5,431 nt of DNA from Clostridia bacterium (GTDB taxonomy: Bacteria > Bacillota > Clostridia > Christensenellales > CALWSW01): positions 1 through 5,431 of the forward strand of contig JAHZEH010000111.1 of NCBI GenBank assembly GCA_019421925.1, written 5' to 3'. Positions within the stretch are counted from its first letter, which is position 1. Each line of letters begins with the position of its first letter. Below the pieces are notes generated by a model. That model was not told the origin of the DNA and did no database searches. It saw only the letters and a program-made list of their open reading frames with translations. Positions 1 to 4,904 of this stretch are shown here, piece after piece. Position numbers and translations under genes: made by a program.

Positions 1-137
1 CCAAGGCCCTTCTGAACCAGTGCCTGAGAGAAGTGGCTCAGGCGGTGGCCGTCGCGCCCGTCGCCTGCGGCGACGTGATTATCCATGACGTCTGTGGAAC
101 GGGGGCCGATATTCTCGCCTCCCGCTCCCTGGATTGA
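1..137 (+). CDS. DUF1667-family protein, 3' end only
   Basis: The reading frame is open from the left edge to the TGA at 135-137 and gives 44 visible residues. The stretch VAVAPVACGDVIIHDVCGTG followed by ADILASRSL matches what I know of the C-terminus of DUF1667 proteins (typically APV-x-GDV-x(6-7)-GTG-x-D-x-A-T/S). These are small proteins with an N-terminal cysteine-rich part, usually encoded beside FAD-dependent glycerol-3-phosphate-dehydrogenase-like (GlpA/GlpB-type) oxidoreductases; the exact biochemical role is unsettled, and an electron-transfer or metal-cluster role is inferred. The N-terminal cysteines lie outside the window. The stop is 22 bases before the start of the FAD oxidase gene with no terminator between them, so the two are almost certainly co-transcribed. 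The identification rests on the C-terminal motif alone. Confidence 0.75.
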   Translation, partial: KALLNQCLREVAQAVAVAPVACGDVIIHDVCGTGADILASRSLD

Positions 138-159
138 TATTTTTAGGAGGAAAACAACC

Positions 160-1578
160 ATGGATCAGATGACTCTCGACGCCCTGCGCTCCATTGTGGG
201 CCAGGACAAAGTTCTCACCGGCGACGACGCCGTCATCGTCAAGGACGGCATCGGCTTCCGCCGCTATGAGCGCCATAACGGCCTCGAAAACGCCGTGCCC
301 AAAGCCTCCTGCGTGGTCAAAGTTCAGTCCACCGGGCAGGTGAGCGAAGTCCTCAAGCTCCTCAACGAAAAGAAGATCCCCACCGCTCCCCGGACGGGCG
401 GCTCCAGCGTCACCCTGGGCATCGAGCCCGAGGTGGGCGGCGTCATCCTGGACGGCTCGGACATGAACGAGATTCTTGAGCTCAACGAGCGGGACATGAT
501 GGTCACCGTCCGCTGCGGCACCCCTCTGGCCATGCTGGAGAGCTGGCTCAACGAGCGGGGTTACACCACCGGCCACTATCCCCAGTCCCTGCCCCTGGCC
601 CATGTGGGCGGCCTGCTGGCCACCCGCTCCATCGGCCAGCTCTCCACCCTCTACGGCGGCATTGAGGACATGGTGGTCGGCCTGGAGGCCGTCCTGCCCA
701 CCGGCGAGATCGTCCGCATCAAAAATAACCCCCGCCGCTCCGTCGGCCCCGACCTGCGCCATATCTTCATCGGCAACGAGGGCGCTTTCGCCTTCATCAC
801 CGAGGCCACCCTCAAGCTGTGGAAGTTCATGCCCGAGAACCGCTGGATGCGCGCCTATGGCATCAAGGGCATGCAGAATGGCCTCGACCTGCTGCGCGAG
901 ATCATGGTTGCCGGCTACAAGCCCGCTGTGGCCCGCCTGTTCGACCCCGTGGAGAATGTCTGGCTCCAGCGCGCTCTTGCCCCCGAGGGCTGGTCCCTGC
1001 TCTATTTCATGGCCGAAGGCCCCGCGCCCATCACCAAGGCCACCGGCGATTTTATTGAAGAGGCTATCAAGAAGTACGAATACGTGGATCTGGGCGTCAA
1101 ACCTATGGAGCATTGGCTCATCCACCGCAACGACGTGTGCAACGAGATTGAGACGGCCAGCTACCTCTTCCAGCAGACTATCGCGGACACCTGTGAGATT
1201 TCCGCCCCCTGGAGCATCATCGGCGATATCCATGCCGCCGTGCTGGAGCGCATGCCCAGGGAGATGGAGAACCTCGTCGCCATCGGCGGCCATTCCTCCC
1301 ACAGCTATATGCAGGGCACAAACGTGTATTTCACCTTCGCCTTCACCGTGCGCAGCGTCGAGACCGCCCGTGAGGACTATATGAAGGTCGTCTCTGTTAT
1401 CATGGAGGAGACCTTGAAGCGGGGCGGCTCCATTGCCCATCACCACGGCAGCGGCAAATACCGCACGAAGTGGATGCCCGAGGAGCACGGCAGCTCCTTC
1501 GTGGTCATGAAGGCCCTTAAAAAGGCTCTGGACCCCAACGGCATCATGAACCCCAACACCATCGTGCCCAAGGAATAA
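160..1578 (+). CDS. FAD-binding oxidase of the AGPS/GlcD (VAO) family
   Basis: A complete 472-residue protein. I chose the ATG at 160 because AGGAGG lies at 145-150, nine bases upstream; an in-frame ATG at 85 would overlap the preceding gene and has no such site. The N-terminal half is a PCMH-type FAD-binding domain: VVKVQST near 52-58, the phosphate loop PRTGGSSVTLG at 77-87, GHYPQS at 138-143, GGIEDMVVGLEAVLPTGEIV at 166-185 and GPDLRHIFIGNEGAFAFITE at 196-215. The C-terminal half resembles alkyldihydroxyacetonephosphate synthase: EISAPWS at 346-352, a triple histidine HHH at 427-429 followed by GSGKYRTKWM, and the closing DPNGIMNPNTIVP at 458-470. In AGPS the corresponding histidines are catalytic. 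A true ether-lipid role is doubtful, because anaerobic bacteria make plasmalogens by another route and the neighbour is DUF1667. More likely it is a cytoplasmic flavin-dependent 2-hydroxyacid or polyol-phosphate oxidoreductase; the substrate is unknown. Confidence 0.88.
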   Translation: MDQMTLDALRSIVGQDKVLTGDDAVIVKDGIGFRRYERHNGLENAVPKASCVVKVQSTGQVSEVLKLLNEKKIPTAPRTGGSSVTLGIEPEVGGVILDGSDMNEILELNERDMMVTVRCGTPLAMLESWLNERGYTTGHYPQSLPLAHVGGLLATRSIGQLSTLYGGIEDMVVGLEAVLPTGEIVRIKNNPRRSVGPDLRHIFIGNEGAFAFITEATLKLWKFMPENRWMRAYGIKGMQNGLDLLREIMVAGYKPAVARLFDPVENVWLQRALAPEGWSLLYFMAEGPAPITKATGDFIEEAIKKYEYVDLGVKPMEHWLIHRNDVCNEIETASYLFQQTIADTCEISAPWSIIGDIHAAVLERMPREMENLVAIGGHSSHSYMQGTNVYFTFAFTVRSVETAREDYMKVVSVIMEETLKRGGSIAHHHGSGKYRTKWMPEEHGSSFVVMKALKKALDPNGIMNPNTIVPKE

Positions 1579-1591
1579 AGCGAACTGATTG

Positions 1592-1649
1592 GGGGGGACG
1601 CTGGGGAAACTTTTGCAAAAGTCTCCCCAGACCCCTTCCAAACTCCTGT
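1592..1649 (+). repeat. Palindromic intergenic element, copy A (3' of FAD oxidase)
   Basis: A GGGGGACGCT lead-in (1593-1602) runs into a 30-base inverted repeat (1601-1630), CTGGGGAAACTTTTG against CAAAAGTCTCCCCAG, with one mismatch. It is followed by ACCCCTTCCAAACTC. The 48 bases at 1598-1645 match 2505-2552 at 46 positions, in the same orientation. The element sits between the stop codon and the terminator. It resembles a dispersed REP-like element or a 3'-UTR hairpin; its function is unknown. Confidence 0.8.
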
Positions 1650-1690
1650 GCGAAACAAAAAGCCGGAAATTTCCGGCTTTTTTGTTTCGC
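1650..1690. terminator. Bidirectional Rho-independent terminator
   Basis: This is a nearly perfect long hairpin: GCGAAAC, five A and GCCGGAAA on the left pair with TTTCCGGC, six T and GTTTCGC on the right. The T run at 1678-1683 serves plus-strand transcripts from the FAD oxidase operon. The A run at 1657-1661 gives a U tract for minus-strand transcripts of the regulator gene, which ends at 1725. It therefore separates two converging units. Confidence 0.88.
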
Positions 1691-1724
1691 TGAAGGGCTT
1701 CGTACACCTGCTCCTCCTTAACTC

Positions 1725-1931
1725 CTATGATTTCTCCACATACTCCGCCACCTCCGGCAGCGAGCACCGGAGCAGCCGGCAAAGGTCATCGAGCGTATTG
1801 GTGGAGACAGACATATTCTTGCGCAGGCGCTGTACCGTACTGCCGCTGATGCCAAACTGATTTCTCAGGGTGTATGTGGAGCACCCCTTCCTTTTGAGCG
1901 TCTCCCACAGGGGCGTATAGACAATCATCAT
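1725..1931 (-). CDS. Small Cro/C1-type (XRE) HTH transcriptional regulator
   Basis: A 68-residue protein that is essentially a lone helix-turn-helix domain. The pattern MMIVYTPLWETLKRKGCSTY then TLRNQFGISGSTVQRLRKN then VSTNTLDDLCRLLRCSLPEV follows the five-helix Cro/C1 layout. The likely turn and recognition helix are at about residues 27-39 (GISGSTVQRLRKN), and the final helix has the usual CRLL-C. No ligand or protease domain is visible. Two adjacent ATG codons are possible starts: AGGAGG (minus strand, 1936-1941) lies 4 bases from the ATG at 1931 and 7 bases from the ATG at 1928, so the second may be the real start and the protein one residue shorter. It is divergent from the SLOG gene, separated by 92 bases, and is the natural candidate to control that promoter and its own. 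No convincing promoter of its own was identified. Confidence 0.85.
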   Translation of the reverse strand: MMIVYTPLWETLKRKGCSTYTLRNQFGISGSTVQRLRKNMSVSTNTLDDLCRLLRCSLPEVAEYVEKS

Positions 1932-1944
1932 CCTTCCTCCTTTC

Positions 1945-1972
1945 TTGACATCTAGAGTGTGCTCGATATAAT
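1945..1972 (+). promoter_or_regulatory. Consensus sigma-A promoter for the SLOG gene
   Basis: A perfect TTGACA -35 box (1945-1950) and a perfect TATAAT -10 box (1967-1972) are separated by 16 bases. Transcription should start near 1979-1980, leaving a leader of about 45 bases before the SLOG gene. Such a strong promoter next to a divergent repressor-type regulator suggests it is normally held off. Confidence 0.85.
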
Positions 1973-2003
1973 GGGCATAGAATATGCTCGAATATTGGGC
2001 ATA
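1960..2003 (+). repeat. Tandem direct repeat over the -10 and start site (candidate operator)
   Basis: TGCTCGATATAATGGGCATA (1960-1979) is followed by TGCTCGAATATTGGGCATA (1985-2003). The units are 19-20 bases and repeat with a 25-base period, about two and a half DNA turns, which would place bound proteins on roughly opposite faces. The first unit contains the TATAAT box; the second covers the early transcribed region. Smaller inverted pairs also occur, such as GCATA-GAA-TATGC at 1975-1987. Position and divergence suggest binding by the adjacent HTH protein; this is inference. Confidence 0.6.
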
Positions 2004-2023
2004 CTATTCAAGAAAGGGGAAAG

Positions 2024-2482
2024 ATGACTATGAAAACATGCTGTGTGACCGGTCACCGCGCAATTCCCACGGAGAGAATCCCTGACATCGAAATGGCGCT
2101 CAAAGCAGAAATACTTCTGGCCATAGAGGACTGTCACACTCATTTCATCAGCGGCTTCGCCTCCGGTGTGGACTTGATGTTCGCCGGGCTGGTCGCAGAG
2201 CTGAAAGCGGACTACCCCCTCACCCTGGAGGCGGCGATTCCATATCCGGGACGCATGAAAACACCCGACCAGGTCTTTCAAAGACTCATCGGGTGCTGCG
2301 ATGTCGTTCGGATACACGCCGACCGGTATTCGAAGGGATGTTACATGGTTCGAAACCGCTATATGGTGGAACGCTCAGAACGGGTCATTGCTGTCTATGA
2401 CGGCAGGAGCTCCGGCGGCACGGCCGCAACTATTAAATATGCGGCCCAATTCAAACGAGTGGTAAGAGAGATACACCCGTAA
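2024..2482 (+). CDS. SLOG-domain (DUF1273-type) protein
   Basis: 152 residues matching the short DUF1273/SLOG proteins, a Rossmann-like fold related to the DprA/LOG (lysine-decarboxylase-like) group and thought to bind nucleotides or nucleotide-derived ligands. Visible hallmarks are CCVTGHR at 6-12 (first strand and phosphate-binding turn), HFISGFASGVDLMFA at 40-54 (glycine-rich SG-x-A-x-GVD motif), LEAAIPYPG at 68-76, RNRYMVERSERVIAVYDG at 110-127 and GGTAATIKYA at 131-140. No membrane segment or effector domain is present. Start choice: AAGGGGA at 2014-2020 is only 3 bases from the ATG at 2024 but 9 from the ATG at 2030, and family members usually begin MKTCC, so the true start may be 2030. 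Codons such as ATA, AGA and CGA, which I do not notice in the FAD oxidase gene, suggest a different origin. Molecular function is unknown; nucleotide-signal sensing is a family-level inference. Confidence 0.85.
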   Translation: MTMKTCCVTGHRAIPTERIPDIEMALKAEILLAIEDCHTHFISGFASGVDLMFAGLVAELKADYPLTLEAAIPYPGRMKTPDQVFQRLIGCCDVVRIHADRYSKGCYMVRNRYMVERSERVIAVYDGRSSGGTAATIKYAAQFKRVVREIHP

Positions 2483-2497
2483 AAAATTTTCGCCCCC

Positions 2498-2560
2498 CGG
2501 GGATACGCTGGGGAAACTTTTGCAAAAGTTTCCCCAGACCCCTACCAAACTCTTATGCAT
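2498..2560 (+). repeat. Palindromic intergenic element, copy B (3' of SLOG gene)
   Basis: It contains a perfect 30-base inverted repeat, CTGGGGAAACTTTTG and its exact reverse complement (2508-2537), followed by ACCCCTACCAAACTC. The 48 bases at 2505-2552 match copy A at 46 positions. It starts 16 bases after the SLOG stop codon and precedes a terminator, the same arrangement as copy A. Confidence 0.8.
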
Positions 2561-2566
2561 AATAAC

Positions 2567-2605
2567 AAAGGGAAAAGGACGGAAAAATCCGTCCTTTTCC
2601 CTTTT
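2567..2605. terminator. Bidirectional terminator shared by the SLOG gene and thrS
   Basis: A perfect 17-bp stem has left arm AAAGGGAAAAGGACGGA (2567-2583) and right arm 2588-2604, closing on an AAAA loop. A TTTT run at 2602-2605 serves the plus strand. On the minus strand the hairpin is followed by CTTTGTTATT, a usable though interrupted U tract. It lies between two converging genes. Confidence 0.85.
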
Positions 2606-2661
2606 CACAAAAGTTTTGGGGTTCTCAGGGGCCTTTTTCAAAAGGCCCCTGAGCGTCCCCC
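2606..2661 (-). repeat. Palindromic intergenic element, variant copy C (3' of thrS)
   Basis: Read on the thrS strand, GGGGGACGCT (identical to the lead-in of copy A) runs into a hairpin with arms CTCAGGGGCCTTTT and AAAAGGCCCCTGAG (2624-2653), then AACCCCAAAACTTTTGTG. The hairpin sequence differs from copies A and B at about five positions per arm, but the two arms change together and pairing stays perfect. The order stop codon, G-rich lead-in, hairpin, CCCC-CAAA tail, terminator is the same as in A and B. Confidence 0.65.
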
Positions 2662-2667
2662 TCCCCT

Positions 2668-4569
2668 CTACTTCTTCTCCTCAATCTCCCGCTTGAGCTG
2701 GGCAATAAAGTCGTCCAGCTTCATGGTCACGTTCTCGCCGGAGTCGCGGTGGCGCACCGAGATGACGCCCTCCTCCTCCTCCTTCGCGCCCACAATAATC
2801 ATATAGGGCACCTTCTCCATCTGGGCCTCTCGGATCTTGTAACCGATCTTCTCCGCCCGGGTGTCGTATTCGCAGCGGATGCGGGCGGCCTTCAGCGCAT
2901 CATACACCTTCCGGGCATACTCGCTGTTCTTATCGGAGATAGGCAGCACCTTGGCCTGTACAGGAGCCAGCCAGGCCGGGAACTTGCCCGCATAGTGCTC
3001 GATGAGGATGCCGATGAAACGCTCAATGGAGCCGAAGGCCACGCGGTGGATCATGATGGGGCGGTGCTTCTCACCGTCCGCGCCGGTGTACTCGGCCTCA
3101 AAACGCAGGGGGAGCTGGAAGTCCAGCTGGATGGTGCCGCACTGCCAGGTCCTGCCGATGGAGTCCTCCAGATGGAAGTCAATCTTGGGGCCATAGAAAG
3201 CGCCGTCCCCCTCGTTGACCACATAGTCCAGGCCCAGCTCGTCCAGAGCCTTGCGCAGGCCCTCGGTCGCGACCTCCCAGTCCTCATCGCTGCCCATGCT
3301 GTTCTCCGGGCGGGTGGAGAGCTCCACATGGTATTTGAAACCAAAGAGGCTGTACACCTCGTCGATCAGCCGGGCCACGCCCTTGATCTCGTCGGTGATC
3401 TGCTCGGGGGTCATAAAGATGTGGGCGTCGTCCTGGGTAAAGCAGCGCACACGCATAAGGCCGTGGAGAGCGCCCGACTTCTCGTGGCGGTGCACCAGAC
3501 CCAGCTCGCCCACCCGCAGGGGCAGGTCGCGGTAGGAGTGGGGCTGGGATTTATATACCAGCATGCCGCCCGGGCAGTTCATGGGCTTGATGGCGAAGTC
3601 CGTGTCGTCGATGACAGTGGTATACATGTTCTCCTTGTAGTGGTCCCAGTGCCCGGAGGTCTCCCAGAGCTGGCGGTTGAGCATGATGGGGGTGGATATT
3701 TCCACATAGTCCTCCCGGGTGTGGATCTCCCGCCAGTAATCAATCAGGGTATTTTTGATAATCATGCCCTTGGGCAGGAAGAAGGGGAAGCCGGGGCCCT
3801 CGTCCATCAGGGCAAACAGGCCGAGCTCCTTGCCCAGCTTGCGGTGGTCGCGCTTCTTGGCCTCCTCAATGCGCTGGAGATGCTCCTCCAGGTCCGACGC
3901 CTTCTCAAAGGCCGTGCCGTAGATTCTGGTGAGCATCTTATTTTTCTCATCGCCCCGCCAATACGCGCCCGCAATGGAGGTCAGCTTGAAGGCCTTGACC
4001 GGCTTGGTGCTCATCAGATGGGGGCCGGCGCACAGGTCCACATACTCGCCCTGCCGGTAGAAGCTGATCTCCACGCCCTCGGGCAGATCCTCGATGAGCT
4101 CCACCTTATAGGGCTCCCCTTTTTCCTCCATGAGGGCAATGGCCTCCTCCCGGGGCAGGGTGAAGCGCTCCAGCTTGAGGTTCTCCTTGACGATCTTCTT
4201 CATCTCCGCCTCAAGAGCGACCAGGTCGTCGGGGGAGAAGGGCTCGGGCCGGTCAAAGTCGTAGTAGAAGCCGCTGGCGATGGCCGGGCCGATCGCCAGC
4301 TTGGTCTGGGGATACAGGCGTTTGACCGCCTGGGCCAGGATATGGGAGGCGGTGTGGCGGAAAGCCAGCCTGCCGCCCTCGTCGGCAAAATTCAGGATTT
4401 CCAGGGTGCAGTCCCTGTCCACCACGGTCCGCAGATCGGCCTCCTCGCCGTCAATCTTGGCAGCAAGGGCGTTTCTCGCCACGCCCTCGCTGATAGCCGC
4501 CGCGATCTCCAGGGCGGTCATGGGCCGGTCGAACTCCCGGGTCTGTCCATTTTTCAAAGTAACTTTCAT
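2668..4569 (-). CDS. thrS: Threonyl-tRNA synthetase
   Basis: A complete 633-residue class II synthetase of normal length that charges tRNA-Thr in the cytoplasm. The start is the ATG at 4569, with AGGAGG on the minus strand (4579-4584) nine bases upstream; an upstream in-frame start at 4680 would lie inside the T-box leader. Domains: N-terminal TGS domain, about 1-62; editing/SAD domain with HTASH (H72, H76) and CAGPH (C180, H184), which clears mischarged Ser-tRNA; catalytic core about 245-535 with the three zinc ligands C332 (in NCPGGM), H383 (in DDAHIF) and H508 (in MIHR), motif 2 around RHEKSGALHGLMRVRCFTQD at 361-380 and motif 3 AFGSIERFIGILIE at 511-524; C-terminal anticodon-binding domain about 536-630. 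All key residues are present. It is a single-gene unit with its own promoter, T-box leader and terminator. Confidence 0.98.
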   Translation of the reverse strand: MKVTLKNGQTREFDRPMTALEIAAAISEGVARNALAAKIDGEEADLRTVVDRDCTLEILNFADEGGRLAFRHTASHILAQAVKRLYPQTKLAIGPAIASGFYYDFDRPEPFSPDDLVALEAEMKKIVKENLKLERFTLPREEAIALMEEKGEPYKVELIEDLPEGVEISFYRQGEYVDLCAGPHLMSTKPVKAFKLTSIAGAYWRGDEKNKMLTRIYGTAFEKASDLEEHLQRIEEAKKRDHRKLGKELGLFALMDEGPGFPFFLPKGMIIKNTLIDYWREIHTREDYVEISTPIMLNRQLWETSGHWDHYKENMYTTVIDDTDFAIKPMNCPGGMLVYKSQPHSYRDLPLRVGELGLVHRHEKSGALHGLMRVRCFTQDDAHIFMTPEQITDEIKGVARLIDEVYSLFGFKYHVELSTRPENSMGSDEDWEVATEGLRKALDELGLDYVVNEGDGAFYGPKIDFHLEDSIGRTWQCGTIQLDFQLPLRFEAEYTGADGEKHRPIMIHRVAFGSIERFIGILIEHYAGKFPAWLAPVQAKVLPISDKNSEYARKVYDALKAARIRCEYDTRAEKIGYKIREAQMEKVPYMIIVGAKEEEEGVISVRHRDSGENVTMKLDDFIAQLKREIEEKK

Positions 4570-4609
4570 GGTTGTGTTCCTCCTCAGCTCTGCAAATTCG
4601 TTTGGGAAT

Positions 4610-4656
4610 AAAAAAAGCACCCCCGGAGAGAATCTTTTCCGCTCTCCCAAGGGTGC
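4610..4656 (-). terminator. T-box regulated intrinsic terminator
   Basis: GCACCC-TT-GGGAGAG (4656-4642) pairs with CTCTCCGGGGGTGC (4630-4617) and is followed by seven T (4616-4610). The upstream arm reuses the GCACCCTT segment needed for the antiterminator, so the two folds are mutually exclusive. Confidence 0.93.
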
Positions 4657-4868
4657 ATCGTTTCCGCTGCACGGTTCCACCTTGACTTTTCACTCGGGCT
4701 CTGACAAGCCCCCGCCCTTAACGCAGGCAAACGGCGGCACATTTCCTGCCGCGGCTCCGGAGTGGTTTTCGCTTCGCCCGCCGGGAAAGGGCTTGCAGCA
4801 ACTGCCCCTTCTCTCTTGCCGGTTACCGGCTCGCTACTCGTTCCATCATCGCCCTGTATTTTTGTCGG
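4610..4868 (-). promoter_or_regulatory. T-box riboswitch leader of thrS (Thr specifier ACC)
   Basis: On the minus strand, Stem I shows GATGATGGAACGAGTAG (4850-4834), the AGAGAG bulge motif (4816-4811) and the specifier ACC (4766-4764) in the context GAAAACCACTCCGGAGC. ACC is a threonine codon and is followed by the usual purine. Downstream is CGTTAAGGG (4722-4714), typical of the Stem III region. The T-box core AAGGTGGAACCGTGC (4683-4669) forms the antiterminator: AAGG and GTGCA pair with TGCAC and CCTT (4657-4649), leaving the seven-base bulge TGGAACC. TGGA in the bulge should pair with UCCA at the 3' end of uncharged tRNA-Thr. The competing terminator follows. Uncharged tRNA-Thr(GGU) is thus expected to switch thrS on. 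Confidence 0.95.
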
Positions 4869-4875
4869 TGTCTCC

Positions 4876-4904
4876 ATGATAGTCCCGCCCGCCTGGTTTG
4901 TCAA
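4876..4904 (-). promoter_or_regulatory. Sigma-A promoter of the thrS leader
   Basis: On the minus strand TTGACA (4904-4899) and TATCAT (4881-4876) are separated by 17 bases. The expected start is near 4869, just before T-box Stem I. The TGA inside the -35 box is the stop codon of the upstream acyltransferase gene, so promoter and coding sequence overlap. Confidence 0.8.

Larger units (their letters stand above)
1939..2017. repeat. Spaced 10-bp inverted repeat framing the divergent intergenic region
   Basis: CCTTTCTTGA at 1939-1948 is the exact reverse complement of TCAAGAAAGG at 2008-2017, with 59 bases between the arms. Each arm sits just upstream of, and merges into, the ribosome-binding site of one divergent gene, so both mRNAs begin their coding region with the same TCAAGAAAGG leader. 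The AAGG part is explained by Shine-Dalgarno function; the TCAAGA part is not. It could be a pair of half-sites bound by the regulator. Functional meaning is inferred. Confidence 0.55.

Noticed and set aside
85..159. Upstream in-frame ATG extending the FAD oxidase by 25 residues
   Set aside because: The extension overlaps the DUF1667 gene and the AGGAGG site at 145-150, which is ideally placed for the ATG at 160.
602..1384. A 260-codon alternate plus-strand frame inside the FAD oxidase
   Set aside because: The product is dominated by S, P, A, R and C, the usual signature of an out-of-frame reading of GC-rich coding DNA.
79..1782. A 567-codon open frame on the minus strand opposite the FAD oxidase
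   Set aside because: It is a mirror-frame artefact of the GC-rich oxidase gene, it runs through the terminator hairpin and palindrome, and its composition (G, A, D, H, V) is not protein-like.
1965..2011. A promoter for the HTH gene reading leftwards (TTGAAT at 2011-2006 or TATATC at 1970-1965)
   Set aside because: No -35/-10 pair with both good sequence and 16-18 base spacing was found, so I did not annotate one although some promoter must exist.
1952..2317. A 121-codon minus-strand frame opposite the SLOG gene
   Set aside because: It is antisense to a well-recognised SLOG protein, covers the divergent promoter and shows no family motifs.
1592..2661. CRISPR array or insertion sequence formed by the repeats
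   Set aside because: Only two close copies and one variant exist, 907 or more bases apart, with genes between them; there are no regular spacers, no transposase and no obvious target-site duplication.
2749..4611. A 620-codon open frame on the plus strand opposite thrS
   Set aside because: It is exactly antisense to thrS, which has all catalytic residues. Its product is a low-complexity mix rich in L, G, H and V that matches no family I know; such frames arise from G/C-ending codons on the other strand.
4570..4904. Minus-strand open frames in the thrS leader (106 and 80 codons) and a 37-codon extension of thrS to 4680
   Set aside because: All lie within the T-box RNA. Pairing of the specifier, antiterminator and terminator explains the sequence, and thrS has a strong ribosome-binding site at 4579-4584.
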